The notes: generated from the letters alone by a model not told the origin. Numbered from the stretch's first letter, positions 25,615 through 34,619 are shown. The stretch is DNA of 64,000 nt from Endobugula sp047636495 (GCA_047636495.1 JBLILH010000005.1:56668-120667); one strand, 5' to 3'. Numbers and translations are program-made.

Positions 25615-27882
25615 TTATTGTGCAGAACGAATTAATTGCCGAATAGTGAAGCGTGCAGGGTTCATCTTTTGCACAAGGTACTGGGGAATGGGAGGGGGGC
25701 TGCCATTTATCAGGTCTGCGATTATTTCACTGCATAAAGGCGCGTAAGCCAAGCCGCGAGAACCGAAGCCGATATTGATATAAAGATCGGGGTAATAATC
25801 TCCCGCTTGATTGATGATTTGGCGGCCATTTTTACTAAGAGCAGCGTAACGGCTTTGTATTTTATCGAAAACTGGAACCGCCCCTACGATGGGTAAATAG
25901 TCGGGAGTGACGCAGCGAAAGCTCACGCGGCCATCAATGTTGGCGATAATGCCATGTTCGTTAGATAAGCTCTCGGTTTGGATGATATCAGGAACTTGTC
26001 GCGCAATATTCGCCATATTGTCTTGATGATCTTCGGTTGTTAGCTCCGTGTTACTTGAATGGAGGTTGAAACTCGCGCCTAAGCAATGGATACGGCCCTG
26101 ATCACTACTTTCACTACTTTCACTACTTTCACTACTTTCACTAGTACTGCTATTATGGCAATTACTCGGAGATATAGACGGTGCAATATAACCTTTACCG
26201 CAAACAACCGATCGTAGTTTTGCTGACTCAGCCGTTGTTGGGTAGTGACTAACTTGCCCGCGAATTCTTTTAATAGGCAGTGGACTAGTCTGTATAAATT
26301 GAGATGCATCGTATGCGTTAGTAATCACGACTGAATCAAAATCATCAGAAAAATTTTGCTCCTCTAATTTGTTGTCCCTCGTTACACCATGTAATACCCA
26401 GCGATCTTCTTTTTGTAAACTAGCGATACGCGTATTCGAAACAAGGGTGATATGTGGGTCTTTGATCAGCCACTGGCATAGTGTAGGAGGATGAACCCAA
26501 CCTAGTTTAGGAAAGTAAAGAGCAGATTGGTTAATGCGGGTATTGGCTATATGGCTCGCTTCTGCGGGAGATACATAACGTAACTCATCCGCATTGTTAA
26601 TAATGTTGCTCGCAATGAGTTGATGTGCATGTACCATTTTTTCAGAGAGGCTCAACTGTAAAACACCACACGCTTCACCGCCCTTTGTACTGTCCTCATG
26701 TTGCCAATATGCTTGATAAAACGATTGTGCATATCGCAGACTATATCGGTTTATTTCACCTGAAGGGTCACTGCTGGCAGACAATTTTCCGTACACGATA
26801 CCTTGCGCATTCCCCGAAGCCCCGGAGGCTAATTGTCCGGCTTGCTCAAACAGTGTGACACAATATCCTTTTTTCGCTAGTGCATGGGCGGTATGGCAAC
26901 CCGCTAAGCCGCCACCAATCACCGCAATAGTTTGTTGTTTGGGAGTGGGTCGATAGTGATCAATGAGTGCCCATGTAGAAAGTGGATGAATAATCTTGGT
27001 TGTATTTTTTCTATGGGAGGTAGTGTCGTTAGCAACAAAATGTGGAAGAGGTGTAGCGCGAGAATTTTCCGTATTGGTTAATGCTCCACCCATGAATCGT
27101 CCAATCAGCATTTCTCTTTTTTTACCAAAACCTTTCACTTTTTCGATAGAAAACCCAGCAGAAGATAGCCCACGCTTAACGATGCCTGCAGCGGTAAATG
27201 TTGAGAAACGAGTATGTTTATGACTTAGCTTAGCTATGGTGGAAAATAATTTTTCCGTCCACATCTCTGGATTTTTTGCTGGCGAAAAGCCATCTAGAAA
27301 CCAAGTGTCGACGCCTCGCCATTGTCGTGATGCTAGCCAATAGCTCTCGTTTTGTGCATGTGTAGCCAAATCTAGTGTTGTGCGTGCGAGCAGTTGTTCA
27401 AGTCCTATAGCAGCATCACCAATAAGCAATGTGAGACTAATAGAGCCGTTAATGTATAACCGATAAAAGTCGGCAGTTTCATCTGACGAGGTAATGGTGT
27501 TTTGAGCGATGTGATTTGGATAAACATCGACTAACTGTTTAGTGAATGATTCAAGGCTTGGCCAGAGTTTAGCAGCTTGAGTCAGCGCTTGTTGGCTTAA
27601 TGGATATTTCTCGGTACTAATAAAATGCAGTTGAGTATCTGCAGGCGCAGTTTTTGCCCAGAGTTCACAGCACGCAAGAAAGTTAAGGCCCGTGCCAAAA
27701 CCAGTTTCCGCAACGGTATAGGTATCCCCAGAATGAAGCGCGGCGAACCGCTCTGAAAGGTCGTTCTGTTGTAAAAAAACGTAATCAGTTTCGGCCAAGC
27801 CATTTTCAGTAGAAAAATAAATGTCATCAAAATGATGCGATATAGGTTGGCCTTGCTCATTCCAATAAATATTATCGGTCAT
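25615..27882 (-). CDS. mnmC: Bifunctional tRNA modification enzyme MnmC
   Basis: A 755-residue fusion that finishes the wobble base mnm5s2U in tRNA. The N-terminal methyltransferase (MnmD, about 1-245) has the SAM site ETGFGTGLNFLACCELW and DGFSPAKNPEMWT. The C-terminal FAD oxidoreductase (MnmC1, from about 315) has the dinucleotide fold IAVIGGGLAGCHTAHAL and ends with the FAD-domain motif INIGFGSRGLAYAPLCSE. The E. coli enzyme is about 668 residues; extra length includes a Ser/Glu-rich repeat at 26102-26143. Together with TusA in this window it serves the 2-thiouridine wobble pathway. The ATG is at 27882. Confidence 0.96.
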   Translation of the reverse strand: MTDNIYWNEQGQPISHHFDDIYFSTENGLAETDYVFLQQNDLSERFAALHSGDTYTVAETGFGTGLNFLACCELWAKTAPADTQLHFISTEKYPLSQQALTQAAKLWPSLESFTKQLVDVYPNHIAQNTITSSDETADFYRLYINGSISLTLLIGDAAIGLEQLLARTTLDLATHAQNESYWLASRQWRGVDTWFLDGFSPAKNPEMWTEKLFSTIAKLSHKHTRFSTFTAAGIVKRGLSSAGFSIEKVKGFGKKREMLIGRFMGGALTNTENSRATPLPHFVANDTTSHRKNTTKIIHPLSTWALIDHYRPTPKQQTIAVIGGGLAGCHTAHALAKKGYCVTLFEQAGQLASGASGNAQGIVYGKLSASSDPSGEINRYSLRYAQSFYQAYWQHEDSTKGGEACGVLQLSLSEKMVHAHQLIASNIINNADELRYVSPAEASHIANTRINQSALYFPKLGWVHPPTLCQWLIKDPHITLVSNTRIASLQKEDRWVLHGVTRDNKLEEQNFSDDFDSVVITNAYDASQFIQTSPLPIKRIRGQVSHYPTTAESAKLRSVVCGKGYIAPSISPSNCHNSSTSESSESSESSESSDQGRIHCLGASFNLHSSNTELTTEDHQDNMANIARQVPDIIQTESLSNEHGIIANIDGRVSFRCVTPDYLPIVGAVPVFDKIQSRYAALSKNGRQIINQAGDYYPDLYINIGFGSRGLAYAPLCSEIIADLINGSPPPIPQYLVQKMNPARFTIRQLIRSAQ
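26102..26143. repeat. 9-bp tandem repeat, about 4.7 copies, inside mnmC
   Basis: The unit TCACTACTT (plus strand) starts at 26102 and repeats to 26143. On the coding strand it encodes repeated Ser-Glu-Ser. It lies in the oxidoreductase half of MnmC, in a loop next to Asn/Ser-rich sequence, and keeps the frame. Confidence 0.93.
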
Positions 27883-27907
27883 TACTGATCGCCTAAGATA
27901 TATTTCA

Positions 27908-28435
27908 TTATGATGGCAAAATAAAGTGTGTTTTTAACTCATTACACCATAAAGAAATACGTTCATCGGTTTTATCAAAATCATTCTCATCATCTAAGGC
28001 CAAACCATAAAACCATTGTCTATCTTCAGTCAATGCTTGTGATTCAGTAAACTCGTATCCTTCGTTGGGCCAATAACCAATCACGTTAGCACCTTGCACC
28101 AATACTTTGTTGTGCAAGTAACCCATGGCATCTAAAAACCACTCAGGGTACCCCACTTGATCGCCTAGACCATACAAAGCAACAGTTTTTTTGGAGAAAT
28201 CAATCGCGTCGATGTCATTCCAGTTATCTTCCCAATCTTCTTGTAACTCTCCAAAATCCCAAGTAGGCATGCCTAAAATAAGTTGTCGGTAGTGTTGCAT
28301 TTCTGCGATAGGTGAATCGGCAATATTAACGATATCGACACTACCGGTAGGGAATTGTCTCTGAATTTTTTCAGCCGCCATTTCGGTGTAGCAGGTTGAG
28401 CTACCGTAAAATAAGCCAATAGGTGCTTTGTTCAT
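27908..28435 (-). CDS. Flavodoxin
   Basis: A 175-residue flavodoxin, a small FMN electron carrier of the cytoplasm. The phosphate-binding loop is GLFYGSSTCYTEM near the N-terminus, and the isoalloxazine-binding loops are GMPTWDFGELQEDW near 55-68 and LYGLGDQVGYPEWFLDAMG near 88-106. It is a long-chain flavodoxin of the FldA/FldB kind; which E. coli paralogue it corresponds to cannot be decided. It is close to trmL and mnmC on the same strand, and the three may form an operon (gaps 25 and 47 bp). Confidence 0.93.
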   Translation of the reverse strand: MNKAPIGLFYGSSTCYTEMAAEKIQRQFPTGSVDIVNIADSPIAEMQHYRQLILGMPTWDFGELQEDWEDNWNDIDAIDFSKKTVALYGLGDQVGYPEWFLDAMGYLHNKVLVQGANVIGYWPNEGYEFTESQALTEDRQWFYGLALDDENDFDKTDERISLWCNELKTHFILPS

Positions 28436-28482
28436 ACAAAATAATGCTCTTAACGGAAAATATTAAATCATTATACGTGATA

Positions 28483-28953
28483 TTAAATAGAGTGGATAAA
28501 ACCTTGCTGTCGCCATGATTCAAAGACAATAACCGCCACCGAATTAGATAAGTTCATACTGCGGCTATTCTCGCTCATTGGAATGCGCACTTGTTCAGTC
28601 ATTCGACTATCGAACAACACCCGATCGGGGAGACCCCGGGTCTCTGGCCCAAATACTACATAATCGTTCTCGGTAAACTCAATGTTATGATAGTAACGTT
28701 TGCCCTTTGTACTTATCGCAAAAAGCCGTTGAGGGGTTGTTTTTGCAAGAAAAGCATCCCAGCTTTTATGAACTTGCATATCTTGCCACTCACCGTAGTC
28801 CAGTCCAGCACGGCGAAGCTTTTTATCATCAAGCTCAAAACCAGTTGGCTCAATAATGTGTAGTTGGCAGCCAGTATTAGCGGCGAGTCGAATTACGTTT
28901 CCCGTGTTGGGCGGGATTTCTGGTTCAAATAATACGATATGACATAACGGCAT
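28483..28953 (-). CDS. trmL: tRNA (cytidine/uridine-2'-O)-methyltransferase TrmL
   Basis: This 156-residue SPOUT methyltransferase methylates the ribose of the wobble base (position 34) in leucine tRNAs. It has the family start VLFEPEIPPNTGNVIRLAANTG, shortened here to its core, plus FGPETRGLP (knot motif) and RIPMSENSRSMNLSNSVAV at the C-terminus. Length matches E. coli TrmL. It is the upstream-most gene of the leftward trmL-fld-mnmC group. Confidence 0.96.
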   Translation of the reverse strand: MPLCHIVLFEPEIPPNTGNVIRLAANTGCQLHIIEPTGFELDDKKLRRAGLDYGEWQDMQVHKSWDAFLAKTTPQRLFAISTKGKRYYHNIEFTENDYVVFGPETRGLPDRVLFDSRMTEQVRIPMSENSRSMNLSNSVAVIVFESWRQQGFIHSI

Positions 28954-29253
28954 GGGTGGTATCTCTGGAAATAGGAAGTAAATTAACTATACTCGACAAG
29001 ATAGGGAGTATAGACAATTTCGACTCATCATAGAACATCTCGGTTGTGTGCTAAGTATCGTTTTATGTGGGTTTACAGAGCTTGTTAGGTCGTATTTGTG
29101 AGTATTCCTAGAGAATTCTTATTTCTTTACTACACTTTCAGTATAAGGGCCATCAAACAGTATAAGGGCCATCAAACGGTGGTTAGTTAAGTGTTGTGAT
29201 AAAGGGCTGTCAATGAATATATCGCCTTAAGGAATAACCCTAGGAGTTAAATA
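28954..29253. other. Divergent spacer between trmL and the TPR gene
   Basis: A 300-bp spacer between leftward trmL and the rightward TPR gene, so it should hold both promoters. It contains a perfect 19-bp duplication at 29139-29176, listed separately. No gene is visible. Confidence 0.55.
29139..29176. repeat. 19-bp direct duplication
   Basis: CAGTATAAGGGCCATCAAA occurs twice without a gap, at 29139-29157 and 29158-29176. Both copies are identical. The duplication is 78-115 bp upstream of the TPR gene start, probably in its promoter or leader. Confidence 0.95.
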
Positions 29254-30702
29254 ATGAACATGATACGATCTGATTTTGGAGGGTTGCAATTAGATGCTAA
29301 ATTGATAGATTCTGCCAAAGTCATTGAAGGGTATATCTATTTATCCGAAGAATTAGTCGATCAAAAGTTACTCGAAAATAGACGGCAGAGAAGGCTAAAT
29401 TATCTCTTTATTTTGCTAGTCGTCTCTTCTTCTTTTTTTGTTTGGCATTCTCAGTTATTACATCCCCTGCTTCCCGTTAAGTACCAACATCTAGAGCAAT
29501 ATCACACTGCTCCTGCACTGGGAGAGATGTTGTCTGACACGTTGATTGAAGAAACTAATATCGATCACGGAATTCAACCTTATGCGGCTTCGTTAGAATT
29601 TTCGCAGATTATACCGGAAGAGGTCGCGCAGTTTATAGGCGCCGACTTATCAGTAACCGAGGGTGTCAGACCAACTTCCAAAATTCGTCTCGAAGAAGTA
29701 AAACCTGACGTTAGTGGTGTGATTAACATCAATAAAATATTATTATCGGGTCACCAGCTATTCAAGCGTGATAGATTAATGTCGCCACCTCGACACAATG
29801 CATTTGTGCGTTATGAAACAGTGTTGTCGATTGACCCTAGCAATACTGAAGCATTACAGGGTATTCAAAACATTGTCGACCGTTATATTTATTTTGCAGA
29901 AGCGGTCATCGCTAAAAACGAAAGTTATAAAGTGCCTAGCTTGATTAAAAGTGCCTATCAAGCAGGTGAAAAATATACCGATGTATCAGCAATTATACAG
30001 CGATTCTCAACGTATTTAACCGATGACTCGCTTTTCGTGGCAACAGATGATGACGCAGTTGAGGACCAACAGGTAGGCGAAAAAGCAACAGAAAACCAGA
30101 TTAATATTGACCAACGTAAACAACAAGATACAATATTTGTGGCAGACCAGCGGGTCGCTCAAGCTGCACTTGAATTGTATAAAGGTAACCAATTACCAGC
30201 AGCAAAAAAAGTATTACAAAACTTTACTCGTCTTTCTGGTTTTTGGGGTGAATCGAATACTTTATTATTAAAAATGTACTTGGCTGATGGTGATTATGCA
30301 AAAGCAGAAAACTTCATTTATGAAAGTAAGGCATTGGATACGCATCAATTCACTGAAAAAGCAGCGCGTATTATTATGTCTAGAGGTGATGATCAGGGTG
30401 CTCTGAATATGTTGGCTGCACATCGTCCAGAGTTTCTAGAGAATAAAAGTTATTATACATTGTTGGCGAGCTTGAATTACAAAGCAGGGCGTTTCAAACG
30501 CTCAGCCTATTGGTACCGACAGTTGCTGAGTATTGACCACCAGAATCCACGTCTGTGGCTAGGACTTGCTGTGTCACTCGATTCATTGAACCAAAATGAT
30601 AATGCACTACAGGCTTTTAAATATGTAAGATTGTATGCTGAGAATCAATCGTCTATCAAATACTACATAAACGACCGCCAATTAGCGCTAGCAAATTATT
30701 AG
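29254..30702 (+). CDS. Membrane-anchored TPR protein, function unknown
   Basis: A 482-residue protein with a cytoplasmic N-terminal stretch, one membrane helix near residues 45-62 (LNYLFILLVVSSSFFVW), then a large soluble domain outside. Helical TPR-like repeats are visible in the C-terminal half: QAALELYKGNQLPAAKKVLQ, LKMYLADGDYAKAENFIYE, LNYKAGRFKRSAYWYRQLL and LWLGLAVSLDSLNQNDNALQ. TPR arrays hold protein partners together. The architecture recalls MSHA-pilus MshN-type proteins, but I see no pilus gene nearby and do not claim that. Start ATG preceded by AGGAG at about 29242. It is followed by the YheU gene. Confidence 0.6.
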   Translation: MNMIRSDFGGLQLDAKLIDSAKVIEGYIYLSEELVDQKLLENRRQRRLNYLFILLVVSSSFFVWHSQLLHPLLPVKYQHLEQYHTAPALGEMLSDTLIEETNIDHGIQPYAASLEFSQIIPEEVAQFIGADLSVTEGVRPTSKIRLEEVKPDVSGVININKILLSGHQLFKRDRLMSPPRHNAFVRYETVLSIDPSNTEALQGIQNIVDRYIYFAEAVIAKNESYKVPSLIKSAYQAGEKYTDVSAIIQRFSTYLTDDSLFVATDDDAVEDQQVGEKATENQINIDQRKQQDTIFVADQRVAQAALELYKGNQLPAAKKVLQNFTRLSGFWGESNTLLLKMYLADGDYAKAENFIYESKALDTHQFTEKAARIIMSRGDDQGALNMLAAHRPEFLENKSYYTLLASLNYKAGRFKRSAYWYRQLLSIDHQNPRLWLGLAVSLDSLNQNDNALQAFKYVRLYAENQSSIKYYINDRQLALANY

Positions 30703-30770
30703 TCTGTAATCAATCAAGTATAAAGCAGGGACTAATCAAGCTAGCTTTTGGTTCTGTATCTTAGGTATCA

Positions 30771-30792
30771 TGCCCTTCAATTTAGTTGAGGG
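30771..30792 (+). other. Small hairpin before the YheU gene
   Basis: CCCTTCAA and TTGAGGG can pair with one bulged T around a 5-nt loop (about 30771-30790). The 3' arm overlaps the only Shine-Dalgarno-like purines before the YheU ATG, so it may end the TPR transcript or mask the start. There is no T-tract. Confidence 0.3.
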
Positions 30793-30801
30793 CTTGTGGT
30801 A

Positions 30802-31035
30802 ATGATTATTCCAATAGAACACATTAATAACGATACGCTAGAGAGTCTAATTGAATCGTTTATTACTCGAGAAGGCACGGATTATGGAGTCAATGAAATA
30901 TCACTAGGTGAGAAAGTTTATCAGGTCAAAAAACAGCTCAGTTCGAGGGATATCGTGATTGTTTTTGATGCTGCCAGCGAGTCGGTTAATATTATGACGA
31001 AGGCACAGTACGAGCAATGGTGTATATCTAGCTAG
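30802..31035 (+). CDS. YheU family protein
   Basis: A 77-residue cytoplasmic protein of the YheU (UPF0270) family. The family pattern is clear: MIIPIEHINNDTLESLIESF, REGTDYG and VNIM near the end. The function of the family is unknown. I start at the ATG at 30802; a GTG six bases earlier is in frame but less typical. It follows the TPR gene by about 100 bp. Confidence 0.9.
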   Translation: MIIPIEHINNDTLESLIESFITREGTDYGVNEISLGEKVYQVKKQLSSRDIVIVFDAASESVNIMTKAQYEQWCISS

Positions 31036-31060
31036 TGAAGTTAATTATGTGGTCAATATT

Positions 31061-31384
31061 TCAGACGTTTACTCTTGTGACTTTTATGTGGTTTTGAGTC
31101 TCTTCCCCAACATGAATCCATTGGATCAATAGATAAGACATAATTTGCTTCCGTTCCTCGAAGCATTCATTCTTATTGTCATCCAACCATTCTTGTCCAA
31201 TTGCTGTTAATTCCTCAATGACTTTATTAATGGTGGGTACATCTAATTCAATGGTGACTTCGCCTATAGAATAGCGGGATTGAGATTGCTCCGGTAAAGC
31301 GTCACTTAATTTGGGTGATCTAATTTTCAATAGTTTTTGTGTCAAATAAAGCGACTGAGAATCGATACGGCTAAAAATACTCAC
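31061..31384 (-). CDS. Hypothetical protein
   Basis: I do not recognise this 107-residue protein. It starts with GTG and has no membrane segment or signal peptide. The N-terminal half is basic and rich in Ser and Leu; the C-terminal half looks helical and acidic (INKVIEELTAIGQEWLDDNK, then LLIQWIHVGEE). It is convergent with the YheU gene, 25 bp away, and divergent from tusA. No ribosome-binding site is seen before the GTG, so the start is uncertain. It might be a lineage-specific protein; I cannot assign a function. Confidence 0.55.
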   Translation of the reverse strand: MSIFSRIDSQSLYLTQKLLKIRSPKLSDALPEQSQSRYSIGEVTIELDVPTINKVIEELTAIGQEWLDDNKNECFEERKQIMSYLLIQWIHVGEETQNHIKVTRVNV

Positions 31385-31576
31385 GGGGTTTTGTCACTAC
31401 CTACATTGATTAGGGTTTAAAAACTGAAAAAATGTGGAGGGTTTCTTTATGCGATTGATAATTATCCACACCATCTAATATAAGTTTAGCCAATAATGGT
31501 AAAATAACGAATAAATAGATGAAAAAAGTAACCGACGACTATTGCGGTTAAGCAGGTAAACAAGCGGGTATATACA

Positions 31577-31804
31577 TTGGCAAATAAATTACAGTTAGAC
31601 ACTACCGGGTTATTGTGCCCGGAGCCGGTGATGCTGCTGCATAAAAAGATTCGAGAGATGATGGTGGGTGACATGGTGGAAGTCATTGCTACTGATCCGT
31701 CTACACAGCGTGATATCCCTAAGTTTTGTCAGTTCTTAGGGCATGCACTGCAGGAACAACTGGAAAACGATAAAAACTACTACTACTTAATCGAAAAGAA
31801 ATAG
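31577..31804 (+). CDS. tusA: Sulfur carrier protein TusA
   Basis: A 75-residue sulfur relay protein. The persulfide Cys14 lies in the TusA motif LDTTGLLCPEPVM, followed by DPSTQRDIPKFCQFLGH. TusA takes sulfur from IscS and passes it via TusBCD/E to MnmA for 2-thiouridine at the wobble base, the same base finished by MnmC in this window. The start is TTG at 31577 with no ribosome-binding site. An upstream stop excludes any other normal start, so low expression or an unusual leader is possible. Confidence 0.93.
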   Translation: MANKLQLDTTGLLCPEPVMLLHKKIREMMVGDMVEVIATDPSTQRDIPKFCQFLGHALQEQLENDKNYYYLIEKK

Positions 31805-31871
31805 GTCAACATAGCCCCCGTAGGAAGGTGTTACGCTACTTTCTTCGATAATAGTCTGTTCGCTCTTCATA

Positions 31872-32579
31872 TTATTCAGTGGGCTCATCGTTGGCGAGTA
31901 AATAAATAGCCGCAATCGCTTCAGGATCTTTAGACTTGATCTTGTTCGCTATATGGTGCTGGAAAAAATATTTGAATTTAGGGTGTTCGTTGGCGGAGTA
32001 TAAACAATCATCCCCTGGCAATACTGGGGTCGAAACCACTTTTTCATGATCCGCTAACATTCCCTCCATACGACCATCGTTGAACAGCCTCCAGCTAATA
32101 ATCTCTACCAGTGTCACGCTCTTAAATCCATCATCTGATAGTATCGCATGTGTTCCAATAGTATCTGGGATTTCTTGAATGATGTCTTCAGGGGTATCCG
32201 AATGGTATTCGTAATATTCTGCAGCCGTTTCTAACTCGACAATTTTATGAATAGGCGGCTCTTCAAAGATGTCATCAATCCCCGGGTCATAGTATCCCTC
32301 CCACTGCCCGTTGAGTGGATCGCAGATGTAAGTACATGCTATCAACTGATTAAGCCAAGGCACCATGCCTACCACCTCACCATTGCCCCTTAAGCCCCAG
32401 CAAAGTACCTGTAAACTAAATAGCCGTCCGTCAGAAATGTCGTTTGAATAAAGCATTTCTAAGCCATCAAGTTCTGGTGCTAATCGAACAAAACGCTGAT
32501 CTTTTAAATCGGAGATTGATTTGCCGCTGAATAAATCGACAACATTATCACCTTGAGTCGAGCTGTCAGAAGTTTTCAT
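31872..32579 (-). CDS. Conserved hypothetical protein with an internal duplication
   Basis: I recognise no named domain in this 235-residue acidic protein. Two stretches look like copies of one repeat: LQVLCWGLRGNGEVVGMVPW near residues 57-76 and VEIISWRLFNDGRMEGMLAD near 158-177. Between them is a motif-rich block with WEGYYDPGIDDIF and VELETAAEYYEYH. The C-terminus has LPGDDCLYSANEHPKFKYFF. No signal peptide or membrane helix is present, so it is cytoplasmic. The ATG has a weak AGGTGT before it. The gene lies downstream of the aap operon terminator, so it is a separate transcript. Confidence 0.6.
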   Translation of the reverse strand: MKTSDSSTQGDNVVDLFSGKSISDLKDQRFVRLAPELDGLEMLYSNDISDGRLFSLQVLCWGLRGNGEVVGMVPWLNQLIACTYICDPLNGQWEGYYDPGIDDIFEEPPIHKIVELETAAEYYEYHSDTPEDIIQEIPDTIGTHAILSDDGFKSVTLVEIISWRLFNDGRMEGMLADHEKVVSTPVLPGDDCLYSANEHPKFKYFFQHHIANKIKSKDPEAIAAIYLLANDEPTE

Positions 32580-32598
32580 AAGGACACCTATAAAAACG

Positions 32599-32630
32599 AA
32601 AAAGGTAAGTGAATTGCTTCACTTACCTTT
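32599..32630 (-). terminator. Strong hairpin downstream of aapP
   Basis: A perfect 12-bp stem, AAAGGTAAGTGA (32601-32612) and TCACTTACCTTT (32619-32630), has a 6-nt loop. Read leftward it is followed by a TTCGTTTTTAT tract. It lies between the 3' end of aapP and the start of the next leftward gene, so it most likely ends the aapJQMP transcript. Confidence 0.8.
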
Positions 32631-32719
32631 AAAGGTATATCTTGATACTGTTAATTACAACCTAAAACTACTAAAAAGCACTCAAATAGACGTCAATGTA
32701 GGTGCACATTAAAAGCACT

Positions 32720-33496
32720 TTATATAATTTGACTTAAGAACAGTTGTAAACGATCTGTTTCTGGGTGATCAAAGAACTCATTAGGGGTGTTTTCTTCAAC
32801 AATTTCGCCACCATCCATAAAGATAACACGGTCAGCAACCGTTTTAGCGAAGCCCATTTCATGGGTTACACAGATCATAGTCATACCCTCTTCATCGGCC
32901 AACTCTATCATTACATCAAGTACTTCCTTAATCATTTCTGGGTCAAGAGCAGATGTAGGTTCATCAAATAGCATTATTTCAGGCGCCATACACAAAGAAC
33001 GAGCAATCGCTACACGCTGTTGTTGACCGCCGGATAGCTGACCAGGGAATTTTAAAGCTTGGTCAGGAATCTTAACGCGTTCTAAGTACTTCATTGCGGT
33101 TGCTTCAGCCTCTTCTTTCGGCTTTTTCTGCACCCAGATAGGACCTAGTGTTAAGTTTTCCAAAATGGTTAAATGCGGGAATAGGTTGAAGTGTTGAAAT
33201 ACCATGCCAACTTCACGACGAATGGTTTCAATGTTTTTAACATCTTCGATCATCTCGACGCCGTTAACGACTAATGTCCCTTGCTGAAATACTTCTAGTC
33301 GGTTAATACAACGAATCATCGTTGATTTACCTGAGCCAGATGGGCCACATACCACGATTCGCTCGCCTTTTTTAACATTTAAGTTAATATCTTTTAGAAC
33401 GTGGAAATTGCCATACCATTTGTTCAAGTTTTCCATAACAATAATGGAATCGCCTTTGTCTTTTTTCGGTGCTATTGCTTGATTATTTGTAGTCAC
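32720..33496 (-). CDS. aapP: General L-amino acid ABC transporter, ATP-binding protein AapP
   Basis: A 258-residue ATPase of the polar-amino-acid family. Walker A VCGPSGSGKSTMIRCIN, signature LSGGQQQRVAIAR, Walker B IMLFDEPTSALDPE and switch CVTHEMGFAK are all present. It powers amino-acid uptake through AapQM. The GTG start has GAGAGGACG upstream, a fair ribosome-binding site. It is the last gene of the leftward aapJ-Q-M-P operon, 22 bp after aapM, and a strong hairpin follows it. Confidence 0.96.
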   Translation of the reverse strand: MTTNNQAIAPKKDKGDSIIVMENLNKWYGNFHVLKDINLNVKKGERIVVCGPSGSGKSTMIRCINRLEVFQQGTLVVNGVEMIEDVKNIETIRREVGMVFQHFNLFPHLTILENLTLGPIWVQKKPKEEAEATAMKYLERVKIPDQALKFPGQLSGGQQQRVAIARSLCMAPEIMLFDEPTSALDPEMIKEVLDVMIELADEEGMTMICVTHEMGFAKTVADRVIFMDGGEIVEENTPNEFFDHPETDRLQLFLSQII

Positions 33497-33518
33497 AAAT
33501 ACGTCCTCTCATTAAATA

Positions 33519-34619
33519 TTAATTTCTATGGCTAGTTTCTAATTTTCTTTCGATCGAATTACTTATCATCGACATGCTGAAACAGCAGATCCAGAAAACA
33601 AGCGCCACAAAAACATAACCTTCGGTGGAATGACCGCCTAACCAGTCAGAGTTGGTTAAAGCTGTTTGCGTTGTACTCAAAATTTCAAATATACCAATGA
33701 TTAATAAGAACGTGGTGTTTTTGAATAACATAATGAATGTCGCTAAAATATTCGGCATCGACACTTTAATGTTTTGAGGTAGGATAATAAGTAAATTCTT
33801 CTGCCAGTAGCTTAAGCCAATAGAGTCAGCAGCTTCATATTGACCTTGAGGAATAGCTTGGAACCCCCCCCTAAATACTTCAGCCATATAACCTGACATA
33901 AATAAAATCAATACGATCCAAACACGCACTAATTTATCTATATTTGAGCCTTCTGGAAAAAATAGTGGCAGCATCACCGATCCCATAAAAAACAATGCCA
34001 ATACAGGCACACCACGGAAAAACTCAATCAACACAACGCAAACCGTTCGCGCAAATGGCATTTCCGAACGTCGGCCTAGCGCCCATAAAAAACTTAACGG
34101 GAATGCAACAATAATACTGGCCGCAGACATGAGTATATTGAGCGCGAAACCGCCCCAATGATTAGTGCTGACATACTCTAAACCAATTAATTTACCATTC
34201 AAAATAATAATCCAAATAACCGGCAGCACTAAAAATATAGGAATAATAACTTTATTCCGAGTTTGCGCTGGTACGATTGTCGCAGCATAAATAACGGCAA
34301 AAAGAGAAATTATACAAAGGTTAACTCTCCATAGCTGACCATCGGTATAGCTACCATAGAATAACTGTTGTGCCCAAACTTTGGTAAATACCCAGCATGC
34401 CCCGTTACTTGTACAAGCCTCTTGTGTTGTTCCTACAAAGTCGGCGGACCAAAAGAACCAGTCAAATAGACCTGGAATGATGGATAACAATAAAGCTATA
34501 ACAATGATCGTAGTAATAGCATTAAATGCAGACGATAATAGGTTGTTTTTTATCCATGCTATAGGCCCAGCAGTCGATACAGGTGCGGGTCTTGCAGGTT
34601 TTGCGATAAACTCTTTCAT
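33519..34619 (-). CDS. aapM: General L-amino acid ABC transporter, permease AapM
   Basis: A 366-residue inner-membrane permease. Hydrophobic helices run through most of its length. The family coupling loop is EAADSIGLSYWQKNLLIILPQ, shortened here to its core, and the conserved block VALVFWICCFSMSMISNSIE marks the C-terminus. It pairs with AapQ to form the membrane channel. The length is in the range for AapM. It lies between aapQ and aapP, with a 22-bp gap on both sides. Confidence 0.95.
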   Translation of the reverse strand: MKEFIAKPARPAPVSTAGPIAWIKNNLLSSAFNAITTIIVIALLLSIIPGLFDWFFWSADFVGTTQEACTSNGACWVFTKVWAQQLFYGSYTDGQLWRVNLCIISLFAVIYAATIVPAQTRNKVIIPIFLVLPVIWIIILNGKLIGLEYVSTNHWGGFALNILMSAASIIVAFPLSFLWALGRRSEMPFARTVCVVLIEFFRGVPVLALFFMGSVMLPLFFPEGSNIDKLVRVWIVLILFMSGYMAEVFRGGFQAIPQGQYEAADSIGLSYWQKNLLIILPQNIKVSMPNILATFIMLFKNTTFLLIIGIFEILSTTQTALTNSDWLGGHSTEGYVFVALVFWICCFSMSMISNSIERKLETSHRN

